Assembly (NCBI GenBank): GCA_963849635.1
Contig: CAWKIA010000039.1
Location: 100,999-164,998, forward strand
DNA from: CAVRUD01 sp963849635
GTDB taxonomy: Bacteria; Chloroflexota; Chloroflexia; Thermomicrobiales; UBA6265
Length of the DNA: 64,000 nt
Direction of reading: 5' to 3'
This document shows positions 1 to 9,931 of this stretch, one piece after another (positions within the stretch are counted from its first letter, which is position 1; each line of letters starts with the position of its first letter). The notes under the pieces were generated by a model, which saw only the letters and a program-made list of their open reading frames with translations, was not told the DNA's origin and ran no database searches. A program made the translations under genes and the position numbers.

Positions 1-512
1 AGCATCACCGTAAGCTGAGTTGGTGCCTTGTCCGCCTCCAGAAACCGCCTGATAACCGCGGCGGCAACGCCGTATGGCAAGTTTGCCGTCAACCTGTATG
101 CGGCAACGCCGGCAAGGACCGGTCCGAGGTCGATGCGCAATGCATCGCCGGAGTGGAGGCTAAATTTGGGGTTGAGGCCGAACTGACTGGTCAGATGGGC
201 CGCCAGCATTCGGTCCAGTTCGATCGCGATGACGCGGCCGGACCGCAGGAGCAACTCATCGGTCAGGATGCCGAGGCCGGGACCCACCTCGACGACCGTA
301 TCATCGGCGCCAATCCGGGCCGAGCGCACCATTCGCTGCACGATGCCCCGCTCGAACAGAAAGTTTTGGCCAAGCCCTTTGTTCGGCCTGATGCCCAGCC
401 TGGTCATCAGCGCAGTCCATTCGCGGCGCGAGCTCGGGATGCTATTCGTGGGGGATGGTGCATCGGCGATGGCGGCTGGAGCCAACACACCTTCGGCGTC
501 GAGGTCGCTCAT
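1..512 (-). CDS. rsmA: 16S rRNA adenine dimethyltransferase RsmA/KsgA, 3' end cut by window edge
   Basis: SAM-dependent enzyme that dimethylates two adjacent adenines near the 3' end of 16S rRNA during small-subunit assembly. Reading leftward from ATG at 512 gives about 170 residues. They include the family hallmark GLGQNFL, then the SAM-binding stretch VEVGPGLGILTDELL, the acidic end of the second strand (IELD), and the catalytic motif NLPYGVA where the family has NLPY. The last third (helical C-terminal domain) lies outside the window. Its ATG overlaps the selD stop as ATGA, so the two genes are probably translationally coupled and co-transcribed. A short, poorly conserved N-terminal extension precedes the core. 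Identification is secure. Confidence 0.93.
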   Translation of the reverse strand, partial: MSDLDAEGVLAPAAIADAPSPTNSIPSSRREWTALMTRLGIRPNKGLGQNFLFERGIVQRMVRSARIGADDTVVEVGPGLGILTDELLLRSGRVIAIELDRMLAAHLTSQFGLNPKFSLHSGDALRIDLGPVLAGVAAYRLTANLPYGVAAAVIRRFLEADKAPTQLTVM

Positions 513-1567
513 GGCAGCAACGCGATTCCGGAACCCTCGGCTACTCGGCCTATTTCCCAGAGCGGTGCATCTGCCGCGGCGAACGCGGCCACTAACTCGG
601 TCACGTTTTTTCCCGCCACGGAAAGCAAGAGGGGGCCGGAGGTCTCTGGATCGAACATGAGGGAATCGACGAGGGGATCGACTCCTGGGGCAACCGTCAC
701 CCTTCCACCCTCGACCGTGGTGAAGTGTTCGCGGTTGCGCCGCATTCCGCCTGGCAGGAAGCCTGCCTCGGCGCACTCCCATGCTCCCGGCAGGAGCGGG
801 ACACGGTTGCCATCGATCTCCAGCCGGACGCCGCTCTTTGTCGCCATCTCCAAACCATGGCCGAGCAATCCGAAGCCAGTAATGTCGGTACAGGCGTTGA
901 CGCCGGCGTTCCGTGCCAACTCCGATGCCTGGCGGTTGAGTTGGAGCATGCTGTCGATCGCCGCCTGGGCTGCTTCCGCACTCGCCGCCTGATTCTTCAT
1001 CGCGGTGGTGATGGCGCCGGTGCCCAGTGGCTTAGTGAGGAAGAGGCGGTCCCCGATCTTCGCTCCCGCTTTCGTCAGAATGTGGTCGGGATGGACGGTA
1101 CCTGTCACGCACAGGCCATACTTTGGCTCCGGATCGGTGACGGTGTGGCCACCGGCGATCACGCCGCCAGCTTTAGCCATCGTGGCAGCTCCGCCCCGAA
1201 AGATCTCGGCCAGAATCGAACCCGGCAGGTCGTCTGGAAAGGCGGCGATGTTGAGGGCGAAGAGCACATCGCCGCCCATCGCGTAGATGTCGCTAACGCT
1301 ATTGGCCGCGGCAATCGCGCCGTAGGTGTAAGGATCGTCGACGACGGGAGCAAAGAAATCGACTGTCTGGACGAGCGCCTGTGTAGCGGACATGCGGAAT
1401 ACGGCCGCGTCGTCGCTGGTTTGCAGCCCGACGAGCAACTGTGGGTGAGAGTAGGATGAAAGCGCCGATTGACGCAGCACCTGCGCCAGGGCCCCAGGGC
1501 CCATCTTCGACGCTCAGCCGGCTCCGCGTGCCAGCGTGGTCAAGCGGATCTCGTCTCGAGACTGCAC
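509..1567 (-). CDS. selD: selenide, water dikinase SelD, selenocysteine-containing (in-frame UGA)
   Basis: Makes selenophosphate from selenide and ATP, the selenium donor for Sec-tRNA and selenouridine. The conserved body runs from MGPGALAQVL to the stop, but the family's catalytic N-terminus lies upstream of an in-frame TGA at 1514-1516. Reading TGA as Sec gives IRLTTLARGAG-U-ASK-MGPG, which matches the canonical GAGCxxK active site with Sec at the catalytic Cys position (residue 18) and the essential Lys at 21. I place the start at GTG 1567, behind AAGGA with 7-nt spacing, giving 352 residues. ATP-site motifs include the DDAAVF region and DITGFGLLGHG. A plain gene call would start at the Met at 1504 and lose the active site. 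The gene overlaps rsmA by 4 nt (ATGA). Sec insertion needs selA, selB and selC, which are not in the window. Confidence 0.9.
1471..1487 (-). promoter_or_regulatory. candidate bacterial SECIS hairpin after the selD UGA
   Basis: On the minus strand, 27-43 nt after the UGA, GGCGCAG and CUGCGUC pair over 7 bp (one G-U) around a three-base GUG loop. The loop G and U sit 34-36 nt after the UGA, inside the 16-37 nt window known for bacterial SECIS elements. The small GU-containing apical loop also fits SelB recognition. A second GC-rich hairpin (GGGCC/GGCCC) lies between it and the UGA and could be an alternative fold. No folding program was run. Confidence 0.5.
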
Positions 1568-1705
1568 TATTGCGTCCTTGCACGTACTGGGACCGGCCAG
1601 AGCGCCGGACCCATGACCCCGATCATAGAATTGTCGCCTCGATACCGTCAACGAACGCCACTTACCGGCAGGCGTCACAGACATTCGAACGGAGGGTTGA
1701 TTTCC

Positions 1706-2053
1706 ATGGCAGACGATGCTCGCTACCTCCATCTCGTGCCCACGGAAAGTTGGGATCGGCAGAAGTCGGGCCCTACGTATGTGCCGGAGGCCTACGACAA
1801 CGATGGGTTCATCCATCTCACGATTGGTGAGGCGAACCTCATGGAGGTCGCGAACCGGTACTACAAACAGGATGCCCGAAATTACGTTGTCCTTGAGCTG
1901 GACAAAGACCGAATCTCCGCTCAGGTTCAATTCGACGATGACTCCGGCCGGTATCCCCATGTCTACGGACCCCTGAACGTCGACGCCGTCGTTTCGGTCC
2001 GCCCTGTCAAGCGAGAGGAAGATGGGACCTTTCTCAGCATTGAGGAAACATAA
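1706..2053 (+). CDS. DUF952 family protein
   Basis: A 115-residue cytosolic protein of the DUF952 family (small, glutathione-S-transferase-like fold in solved members; function unknown). Family features seen are the opening ARYLHLVP, the GFIHLT motif at about residues 33-38, and the VVLELD strand. The ATG at 1706 follows GGAGGG at 1691-1696 with 9-nt spacing, which decides it over in-frame upstream codons. It is divergent from selD, with 138 bp between the start codons. No functional link to its neighbours is evident. Confidence 0.8.
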   Translation: MADDARYLHLVPTESWDRQKSGPTYVPEAYDNDGFIHLTIGEANLMEVANRYYKQDARNYVVLELDKDRISAQVQFDDDSGRYPHVYGPLNVDAVVSVRPVKREEDGTFLSIEET

Positions 2054-2111
2054 TCAAGCACATTGGTAACTATTGCGCATCGTGAAGTTGACCTGTAAGA
2101 GGAGTAGACCC

Positions 2112-3214
2112 TTGCTGCTCGTCGAATATCGGCGCCGTTCTTCCGCAGCGCTCGTGCTGGTTGTCGTGATGCTAGCAAGCGCACTGGCCTCAACCGGGGG
2201 AGTTACCGCGAGTCTCAAGCAAGCAGATTTCGGTTCTCCGGTGGCCAGCACTCCATCACCTGACGCTGTGACGTTCCCGGCCGATGATGGTCCGCACCCA
2301 GCGTCTATCGAATGGTGGTACTACACCGGTCATCTCTTTACCGAGACAGGCGAGCGCTATGGTTTCGAGTTTGTCGTCTTCAAGGGCGAGCAGCGCGGGG
2401 CCGTCGCTGGATACGCGTCTCATTTCGCAATGACCGACAACAAGCGCGGCACCTTTCAGTACGACCAGCGGCTTGTCCTTACCGGTGGCGACCCGCTGCC
2501 TCCCGCAAATGAGCCCGGGTTCGACCTGCGTGTCGGCGATTGGCGGATGTGGGGGAGCAACGGCAGCGACCGTCTCGTGGCCAGTCTTCCGGACTACGCC
2601 ATCGCCCTCACACTCGAACCGAATAAACCGCCCGCGCTCCACGACGGTGATGGTTACATCACGTACGGACGGGTGAATACACCTACTACTACTCGCGGAC
2701 CCGCCTTGGCATTTCCGGCACGCTACAGATAGAAGGAAAGTCAGTGCCTGTGACGGGCGACGCGTGGATGGACCACCAGTGGGGATATTTCACGACGTTC
2801 GATGGGGCGGGGTGGGATTGGTACGCGTTTCAACTCTCGGACGGCACGGATGTGATGCTCTACGTTGTTCCCGGAGTTGGAGACTCGCCTGCCTATCTGG
2901 ACGGGTCCATCGTCGGCCCCAGCGGCGAACTGACGGTCCTTGAGGCAGAAGACTTCACGATCACACCCACCGGAACCTGGACGAGCCCCGAAAGCGGGAT
3001 CGAGTATCCCTCAGGTTGGCAGGTCGATGTGCCAAGAGTCGATCTTTCCCTAACGGTGATGCCCACCATTGTCGACCAGGAGATGGACACCTCGGCGACG
3101 ACGGGAGTAATTTATTGGGAAGGCGAGGTCGAAATCAGCGGAAGCCACGCCGATTCGCCTGTCACGGGCCTGGGCTACGTCGAACTCACCGGTTACGGCG
3201 AACGATCAGAGTAG
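2112..3214 (+). CDS. secreted lipocalin-like (CrtC/AttH-type) hydrolase, one frameshift
   Basis: Exported protein of the carotenoid 1,2-hydratase/AttH lipocalin-like family. Residues 1-30 are a signal peptide, and the body has the family's IEWWYYTGHL motif, a YYYSRTR strand and a late WMDHQWG motif. TTG at 2112 is chosen because AAGAGGAG at 2097-2104 precedes it by 7 nt. The reading frame changes near 2671. Restoring one G in the run at 2671-2673 (CGGGGT for CGGGT) gives continuous GEYTYYYSRTRL and about 367 residues; as written, the upstream frame stops at 2732. The loss at a homopolymer suggests sequence error rather than a true mutation. Substrate is unknown; such proteins are often annotated by homology to the hydratase without evidence for that activity. 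Confidence 0.8.
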
Positions 3215-3295
3215 TTTGCCTGTGCCGGCGCGGGGTGATTCCGACCGCGTGGAGCTGGAGCGCCAGTCAGTGCTTTGAGACCATGCACACGACGC

Positions 3296-4105
3296 TCAGA
3301 GCACCCAGGATGCTTGTGCGCGGGCATACCAGCGCCCGTTGCCGCGATCGATCTCAATCGGCACTCCGAAGCACTCGGAAATTGCGGGACCTGTCAGGAT
3401 CTGATCCGCCACTCCTGAGGCGATCACGGCTCCCTTGCTGATCAGCAGGGCGTGGCTGGTGGTCGTGGGTAGTTCCTCAAGGTGGTGCGACACGAGCACG
3501 GTCGTGAGGTCGGGCTGGGCGGCTCTGAGGGCGTTCAACGACGCGAGCAGCGCTTCACGGGCCGGAAGGTCAAGACCGCTGGCGGGTTCATCGAGGAGCA
3601 GGACCTCCGGCTGTGCCATGAGCGCCCGGGCCAGCCGGACTCGTTGACGCTCGCCCTGAGAACAAGTTCCAACCGTGTGGTCGGTCAATGCCGTTAGGCC
3701 GAAGAGCACTTCGAGCTCCTCGGCTCGGCATTCGTCGCTGACGTTGTAGCTCCCTGGCAGTAACCGGAGGGCGCCGGAGATCCCGGTAAGGATCACCTCG
3801 CGCACCGACATCCAGTCGTGCAGACGCAAACTGGGATTGACGATTCCAATCCGTCGACGCGTCGCCCGGACATCGATCTCACCCAATCGCCCGCCAAACA
3901 GATCGACCGTGCCCGAACTGGGGAACCTGATCCCAGCGACCACCGCCAAGAGCGTGCTCTTCCCAGCTCCATTGGGCCCAAGGAGCGCCCAGTGCTCGCC
4001 GCGCTCGATCGTCCAATTGATATCACGGAGTAAATGGGCACCCTCGGCGGTCCAGACACGGACGTCGGAAAGGTGTACGACCTGGGTTTGCGCAGGTTGT
4101 CCCAC
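3296..4105 (-). CDS. ABC transporter ATP-binding protein (YlmA/ModF-like single domain)
   Basis: A 269-residue nucleotide-binding domain. Walker A is GPNGAGKST, the signature motif is CSQGERQ, Walker B is VLLLDEP and the H-loop is LVSHH. GTG at 4103-4105 directly abuts the TAA of the upstream L,D-transpeptidase, so the two are almost certainly one transcript. No permease or binding protein is adjacent, so substrate and even a transport role cannot be assigned. The short linker and the SQGERQ signature resemble stand-alone ATPases of the YlmA group. Confidence 0.8.
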   Translation of the reverse strand: MGQPAQTQVVHLSDVRVWTAEGAHLLRDINWTIERGEHWALLGPNGAGKSTLLAVVAGIRFPSSGTVDLFGGRLGEIDVRATRRRIGIVNPSLRLHDWMSVREVILTGISGALRLLPGSYNVSDECRAEELEVLFGLTALTDHTVGTCSQGERQRVRLARALMAQPEVLLLDEPASGLDLPAREALLASLNALRAAQPDLTTVLVSHHLEELPTTTSHALLISKGAVIASGVADQILTGPAISECFGVPIEIDRGNGRWYARAQASWVL

Positions 4106-5305
4106 TTATTGAATCACTGAAACGGCGGTGCCAATTGGCGCCCAGTCGTACAGGAAGGAGGCGATATCGAGCGGAGCATTGACGCAGCCATGACTCATCG
4201 GAGTGCCGAAATTGTTGTGCCAGTAGGCGCCGTGGATGGCATTGCCCAGATTGTCGAAGTACATCACGTCGGGAACGTCCTCGACCCGGTAATACTCATC
4301 GGAGATCGTCCCTTCCATGGTCTGCACGTCGTACTTGGTCAACACCTGGAAGTAGCCCAGAGGCGTCTCGACGGCGGCGGTCTCGGCGGTACCGGTGCTG
4401 ACAAGCGTCGAGATCACCAACTCACTGTCTTCGTACGCCCACAGGGTCTGCTGGCCGAGGGAGATAACGATCTCTTTCCACGCGCCCTGTTGCGGACCCG
4501 GCCCCTGGCCGCTGTCTGCTCCAACCGCGGGTACGGCGATCTCCGGTTCTGGCGCGATGAAGAGCGATTCGTCATACCACGGAAGTTCATCGGGGGGATC
4601 GATCCTGTCAGTGTCGAGCTTGAGTTGCTTGGCGACTTCTTCCCCAGCCGGGTGAATCTGCACGTCATCGGCTTGGGTCCAGGAAAGAATGCCGCTCTCA
4701 AAATATTGGTAGGTAACGTTCTTCTCGCCGACAAACTCTTCGGAGATCGGATTGCCGAGCAAGATCTGCGCGTCTCCGGTCTCCCAAAAGTCGAGGAAGC
4801 CGTGACGTACGGTCTGATCAGTCGCTTCGACGTAGACGCAGCCAGACGACGAACTACCGCAATCATCCACTGACTGGAATGCGCGCCTCTGCTCTCTATC
4901 AAGAGCAGCAGCGGCGGTCTCACCGATCGGGACCATCTCGACCTGTTCGCCGGGTGGGTTATCTGGAAGGTACGCGATAGCGCCGTTCTCGAAGAATTGG
5001 ACGATGATCTCGTCCTTGCCCTCGTCGTCCTCTTGCGAATCCTGATCGCCGGGCAGTGCTGGTTCGAGTTCTGGCTGGGTGAACTCCTCAGTAATCGGAT
5101 CGCCCAGAAGAAGTTGATGGGTCCGCCAGAAATCGAGGAAGAGTCCGTCAACCGTGTGGCCGGCCTCGTCGACGTAGACGGTCGATGGGGCGGACCAATC
5201 CTGGGCACTGGCGCCACTGCCAGCATTTGCCGAGAGGACCAGGGCAGTCGCCAAGACGAGTGCTGCCCCCACGCGGACGAGGGCAGCGGAAAGACGCAGG
5301 CTCAT
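4106..5305 (-). CDS. secreted L,D-transpeptidase (YkuD domain)
   Basis: A 399-residue envelope enzyme expected to cross-link or remodel peptidoglycan. Residues 1-35 are a signal peptide ending near SGASAQ. The middle holds two similar acidic segments (FLDFWRTHQLLLGDPITEEF and FLDFWETGDAQILLGNPISEEF-like), an internal duplication of about 50 residues. The YkuD domain fills the last 125 residues and ends with the catalytic pattern HGAYWHNNFG and SHGCVN, with the Cys nucleophile and upstream His both present. It abuts the ABC ATPase gene. A second YkuD protein is encoded at 17740-18705. Confidence 0.88.
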   Translation of the reverse strand: MSLRLSAALVRVGAALVLATALVLSANAGSGASAQDWSAPSTVYVDEAGHTVDGLFLDFWRTHQLLLGDPITEEFTQPELEPALPGDQDSQEDDEGKDEIIVQFFENGAIAYLPDNPPGEQVEMVPIGETAAAALDREQRRAFQSVDDCGSSSSGCVYVEATDQTVRHGFLDFWETGDAQILLGNPISEEFVGEKNVTYQYFESGILSWTQADDVQIHPAGEEVAKQLKLDTDRIDPPDELPWYDESLFIAPEPEIAVPAVGADSGQGPGPQQGAWKEIVISLGQQTLWAYEDSELVISTLVSTGTAETAAVETPLGYFQVLTKYDVQTMEGTISDEYYRVEDVPDVMYFDNLGNAIHGAYWHNNFGTPMSHGCVNAPLDIASFLYDWAPIGTAVSVIQ

Positions 5306-5489
5306 TCACGCATCTCCTGGACCGGCACGTGCGGGCGTGCGCCAGTATCATGTACGTTCACATCGATTGTGCTGTAAGCGATAATACCCTGAGTGCCGCC
5401 GAAAAAGCGCGGGCCAACATTTAACACAATTGACGAAGTGGCTTTCCGATCGTCCTTCCCTTCACGTCGCGACTACCGTTGGAGGGCTT

Positions 5490-7235
5490 GTGTCCAGTCC
5501 GTTGCCGTCGCTTGTCTCCAACGCCCCAATCTGGATAGAGCCGGAACCGATTGACTCCGACCTGTTGGCGCTGCATCGTGACCCTCTGATCGCAGAGCTC
5601 CTGGTCCGGCGCGGCTTTTCCGATATTGCCAGTGCCGCCAATTTTGTGCGTGTCAGACCCACTCCGGGATTGGTTCCGGAAAAAGTGCCTGGGATGGCGG
5701 CCGCCATCGAGCGCGTCTGTGCCGCCATCGATGCGAGTGAACGGATCGCTATTTTCGGCGACTATGACGCCGATGGGATCACCGCGACCGCCATCTTGAC
5801 ACTCGCTCTGACTGCTTCGATATCGGACAAACACCTGATCACGGCGCGCTTGCCGCGCCGTGACGAGGGCTACGGCCTGCGGCCGGATGTCATCGACGAG
5901 ATCGCGGATGGTGGGGCTGACCTACTCATCGCAGTGGATTGCGGCAGTTCCGATCACGAGGCAGTCGCCCGTGCCCGCGCCCGCGGTCTGGATGTGGTTA
6001 TCCTCGACCACCACAAGATGCGCGATGGCGGCCCCGAGGGGGCGATCGTTGCATCGACCCGCGTGTCTGGAGACGTGGACTCTGACTACAACGATTTGAC
6101 CGGTGCGGGGCTTGCCTACCTCCTGGTCGTCGGGTTGGCCCGGCACGGGCACAATGTCGCACCGAGCGGCGAGAGCGAATCGAGCTATCTCGATCTGGTC
6201 GCAATCGGCACCATCGCCGATGTCGCCTCATTAGCTGGGATCAACCGCCCGCTCGTGCGTGCAGGTATCCAGCGGATCAACGAGCGTCCCCGAATTGGAG
6301 TTGAACGTCTTTTGAGCCGGATTGGCGTAGAGGTCGGGCAGACTACCGCCAGGTCGATCGCCTTCAAAGTCGCGCCGCGCCTCAATGCAGCCGGGCGGAT
6401 CGCCGATCCGAGCCCGGCACTCGACCTCCTCCTGGCGACCAACAGGGTTGAGGCGGACCAACTCGTCTCTAAAATCGAGCAGTTCAACGAGCGCCGCAAG
6501 GTGGAAAGCCGCCGGATCGAAGAACTGGCCGAAGCCCAGATCGCGGCCCGAACTGACCTCGCTGACTCAACGCTGCTCGTTTGCTCCGGAGCTGGCTGGC
6601 CGGCAGGGCTTCTCGGTGTTGTCGCGTCGCGGCTGGCAGAGCGCTATGGCCGTCCCGCCATCGTACTGACGGATCACGATGGCGTCAGCAGCGGTTCCGC
6701 CCGATCGGTGCAAGGGATCGACATAACAGAGGCCCTAAGTGGCGCGGGGCCGATCATCGAGCGATTTGGCGGTCACAGTCAGGCTGCCGGCCTGTCGATC
6801 GCCACGGCGAATATCTCCAGCCTGACTGAGCACCTCGGTGCCTGGATCGGAACCAAGGGAATCGACGTACCGATCGTTCCGACGATCAAGCTCGACGCCG
6901 AGTTGCCCAAACGACGCTTGAAGTTGGACGCAGTCAACACCCTCAGTGAGTTAGAGCCGTTCGGTGAGGGGAACCCGCAGCCGCTCTTCCTGATCCGAGA
7001 CGTGGCGGTGCGCGACTACGCGACCATGGGAAACGATCGTAGCCATCTCCGTATTACCGTTGATACCGGCGATGGCCTTGTCAAGGTTGTGATGTGGGGC
7101 GCTGCGCATCGCTCCCGGGAACTGCTCTTCCAGCCCCGGATCGACATCGCGGCAACGATCGATGCCGATCATTGGAACGGCAAAGTTCGGCTCCACGTCG
7201 AGGCGCGAGATTTTCGGGCAGCACGATCCGGGTAA
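5490..7235 (+). CDS. recJ: single-stranded-DNA-specific exonuclease RecJ
   Basis: 5'-3' ssDNA exonuclease of recombination and base-excision/mismatch repair. The DHH domain shows DYDADG at about residue 91 and DHHK at about residue 173, both metal-binding motifs. DHHA1 features include the GSARS and GGHSQAAG motifs, and the C-terminal OB fold follows (LEPFGEGNPQP then a VKVVMWG strand). GTG 5490 is chosen because GGAGG sits just upstream (5481-5485), although spacing is short. A TTG at 5430 extends the frame by 20 residues without a ribosome site. The resulting 581 residues is normal for the family. Convergent with lon, 13 nt between stop codons. Confidence 0.93.
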   Translation: MSSPLPSLVSNAPIWIEPEPIDSDLLALHRDPLIAELLVRRGFSDIASAANFVRVRPTPGLVPEKVPGMAAAIERVCAAIDASERIAIFGDYDADGITATAILTLALTASISDKHLITARLPRRDEGYGLRPDVIDEIADGGADLLIAVDCGSSDHEAVARARARGLDVVILDHHKMRDGGPEGAIVASTRVSGDVDSDYNDLTGAGLAYLLVVGLARHGHNVAPSGESESSYLDLVAIGTIADVASLAGINRPLVRAGIQRINERPRIGVERLLSRIGVEVGQTTARSIAFKVAPRLNAAGRIADPSPALDLLLATNRVEADQLVSKIEQFNERRKVESRRIEELAEAQIAARTDLADSTLLVCSGAGWPAGLLGVVASRLAERYGRPAIVLTDHDGVSSGSARSVQGIDITEALSGAGPIIERFGGHSQAAGLSIATANISSLTEHLGAWIGTKGIDVPIVPTIKLDAELPKRRLKLDAVNTLSELEPFGEGNPQPLFLIRDVAVRDYATMGNDRSHLRITVDTGDGLVKVVMWGAAHRSRELLFQPRIDIAATIDADHWNGKVRLHVEARDFRAARSG

Positions 7236-7248
7236 ATGACCCCGTGCG

Positions 7249-9681
7249 CTAAACGCTGACGTCCAGTCCGTCGGTGGCCGGCAGGACAAGATCCGCGATG
7301 GCTTCGACCGGTTTGGTGGGATCGTCGAGGAACGCGGCGGCGAGCACTTCGTCCATCGTCGACACGAAGATGAACTCCATCTCCGCTACCACTGGGGCGG
7401 GGATCTTGTGCAAGTCCCGGCGGTTTTCGGCTGGGGCAATCACACGGCGAATGCCGTGACGGTGAGCCGCTAACGATTTGTCCTTGAGGCCGCCGATGGC
7501 GAGCACTCGACCGCGCAGAGTGATCTCGCCGGTCATCGCCGTGTCGCTGCGCACCGGTTGCCGGATCAGGGCCGAGATCAGAGCGGTGGCCATGGTAATG
7601 CCGGCGCTGGGTCCGTCCTTCGGGGTGGCGCCTTCCGGCAAGTGGATATGGAGGTCCATCTTCTCCTGGAAATCGGGTGAGATGTGCAATTGCTCGGCGC
7701 GTGAGCGAGCGTAGGAGAGGGCTGCCCTGGCTGATTCCTGCATGACATCTCCGGCTCGACCGGTGATCGTCAGATTGCCACGTCCGGGGAGGTTCGCCAC
7801 CTCGACCGGGATCAACTCGCCGCCGGCGTCGGTCGTGCCGAGGCCCATGGCGACCCCGATCAGGTTTTCGCCAACCTCGTGCTCGACGCCCCATCTGCGC
7901 GGACCCAGGTAACGTTCCAGGCGCCCTTCCGTCAGGATTGGCTTGCCGTCATCGGTCGTGCCATCGGCATCGAGCCGGCTGGCTACTGTGTCGCGGGCCA
8001 ATTTCCGGCAAAGGGTGGCAATCTCCCGGTCGAGACCGCGAACGCCGGCCTCTCGCGTGTACTCTCGCACGATCCTGGGCCAGATTCCCTCGGGAACGAC
8101 CAGGGCATCTGCCGCCAGGCCGTGCGCCTTTAGTTGCTTCGGCAGCAGGTAGCGCTTGCCGATTTCGACCTTCTCCAACTCGGTGTAGCCGGAGATCTCG
8201 ATGATCTCCATTCGATCCCGAAGCGCCTTCGGGATCTGATAGACATTGTTTGCCGTCGTGATGAACAACACCGTGGAGAGATCGTAGGGCACATCGAGGA
8301 AGTGGTCGGTGAAGGTGTTGTTCTGCTCCGGGTCGAGCACTTCAAGCATGGCTGCCGCGGGATCGCCGCGGTAGTCGGCGGCGAGCTTGTCGATTTCATC
8401 CAGCAGGATGAGCGGATTGATCGTGCCAGCCGTCTTCATCGCGCCGATGATCCGACCTGGCATCGCGCCGATGTAGGTCCGCCGGTGCCCGCGGATATCG
8501 GCTTCATCTCGAACTCCACCGAGGCTGACGCGGACGAAGTTACGACCCATTGCGGTCGCGATCGATCGGCCCAGGCTGGTCTTACCAACACCTGGAGGAC
8601 CCGCGAGACAGAGGATCTGGACAGCGTCTGCCTGCCCGGCCGACACGGTGAGCTTACGCACGGCGAGATAATCGAGGATGCGCTCTTTGACGTTCTCAAG
8701 GCCGAAATGGTCGTTGTTGAGGATCTCTTCGGCGGTGCCAAGCTCCAGGCAGTCCTCTGTCCGCTCATGCCACGGAAGCGCCATTAGCGACTCCAGGTAC
8801 GTGCGGACGACCGTCGCTTCCGCCGAGACGGGGGGCATGCGCTCCAGGCGCGACAATTCCTTGAGGAGTTTTTCCCGGACGTCGTCCGGGAAGCCGCGCT
8901 CGTTCACCCGGGTGCGCAGCGTCTCGACCTCATTGCCATTTTCGCCGCCGAGTTCGTCGTGAATGGCGCGGAGTTGCTCCCTAAGGAAGTACTCGCGCTG
9001 GTTCTTGTCGATCTGCTCGCGAACGCGCGTCTTGATCTTTTGCTCAAGGAGGGCATTTTCAGTTTCACTGGAGAGGTGGACCGCGATCTCCTCCAAGCGC
9101 TTGAGGGGCGATTGCTCCTCAAGCAACCGCTGGCGGCGGCCAAGGGCAGTCGCTTCACTCAACAGTTGGGTTGCCAGGAGATCGGCCAGATGCCCAGGCT
9201 CGGTGGCCTTGTTGGCCATTTCGAGGACATCTGATGTCAGCCGGCCGGAGGATTCCGAGTACTTGGCAGCCAGGTCCTGGACGTGCCGGACAAACGCGGA
9301 CGCCTCCATCGCGTCGTACTCGCCGTCAATCCGCTCGTCGACCGAGACGGTGTAGAACGGTCGAGTTGAATCGAACTGAGCAATCTTGACGCGGCTGATG
9401 CCTTCGAGAACGACCTGAATCTGACCACTTTCCGGTCGTTCGATCTCGTTGATCCGTGCCAGGGTGCCGATCTCAAAGAGGTCCTCTGGCTTCGGGTCTT
9501 CGAGCTGCCCGTCCCGATGGGCCGTAACGACTAGTTGCTGGTCCCGGGTGAGTGATTCCTCGACTGCCTGGATTGAGCGCGATCGTCCCACCAGGAGCGT
9601 AACGATATTCCGGGGGAAGATCACGACGTTCTTAAGCGGCAGCAGCGGATACCGAGGCGAATAGAGTTCGAAGCGACTCAT
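7249..9681 (-). CDS. lon: ATP-dependent protease Lon (LonA)
   Basis: Cytosolic AAA+ protease for misfolded and regulatory proteins; 810 residues from ATG 9681. The N-terminal LON domain opens YPLLPLKNVVIFP. Walker A GPPGVGKTSLG is near residue 360 and Walker B is ILLDEIDK. The protease domain holds the Ser692 motif DGPSAG and the Lys733 motif GGLKDK, the Ser-Lys dyad of Lon. AGGGG lies 8 nt before ATG 9681, which favours it over ATG 9687 or the longer frame from 9741. A perfect TATAAT on the minus strand at 9911-9916 could be the promoter -10, about 230 nt upstream, but its -35 is poor. No CIRCE element was seen. Confidence 0.95.
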   Translation of the reverse strand: MSRFELYSPRYPLLPLKNVVIFPRNIVTLLVGRSRSIQAVEESLTRDQQLVVTAHRDGQLEDPKPEDLFEIGTLARINEIERPESGQIQVVLEGISRVKIAQFDSTRPFYTVSVDERIDGEYDAMEASAFVRHVQDLAAKYSESSGRLTSDVLEMANKATEPGHLADLLATQLLSEATALGRRQRLLEEQSPLKRLEEIAVHLSSETENALLEQKIKTRVREQIDKNQREYFLREQLRAIHDELGGENGNEVETLRTRVNERGFPDDVREKLLKELSRLERMPPVSAEATVVRTYLESLMALPWHERTEDCLELGTAEEILNNDHFGLENVKERILDYLAVRKLTVSAGQADAVQILCLAGPPGVGKTSLGRSIATAMGRNFVRVSLGGVRDEADIRGHRRTYIGAMPGRIIGAMKTAGTINPLILLDEIDKLAADYRGDPAAAMLEVLDPEQNNTFTDHFLDVPYDLSTVLFITTANNVYQIPKALRDRMEIIEISGYTELEKVEIGKRYLLPKQLKAHGLAADALVVPEGIWPRIVREYTREAGVRGLDREIATLCRKLARDTVASRLDADGTTDDGKPILTEGRLERYLGPRRWGVEHEVGENLIGVAMGLGTTDAGGELIPVEVANLPGRGNLTITGRAGDVMQESARAALSYARSRAEQLHISPDFQEKMDLHIHLPEGATPKDGPSAGITMATALISALIRQPVRSDTAMTGEITLRGRVLAIGGLKDKSLAAHRHGIRRVIAPAENRRDLHKIPAPVVAEMEFIFVSTMDEVLAAAFLDDPTKPVEAIADLVLPATDGLDVSV

Positions 9682-9931
9682 TGGCATTGGCCCCTGGTTC
9701 GATTTCCGAGAACGAGTCCGAGCGTGCGACGACAACACCAAAGTTCACGACTGCGCCCGCGCGGGGCGTGCCGGCGAGGTGGGGCACTCTGCGTCTGTTG
9801 AATGCCGGGATCATACCGCAGGCTAAAGGTTTGTCGCTAGCGGCTCCGGCGGGTGCTAGTGTCGCGGCCAGGACCTCCCAGGTAGCGATAAGGTGCGTAC
9901 GTTCGCAGGTATTATACTCATCTTCGCGGGA

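Noticed and set aside
2671..2744. Programmed frameshifting in the CrtC-like gene
   Set aside because: No slippery heptamer or downstream stimulatory structure was evident, and similar breaks occur in unrelated genes across the window.
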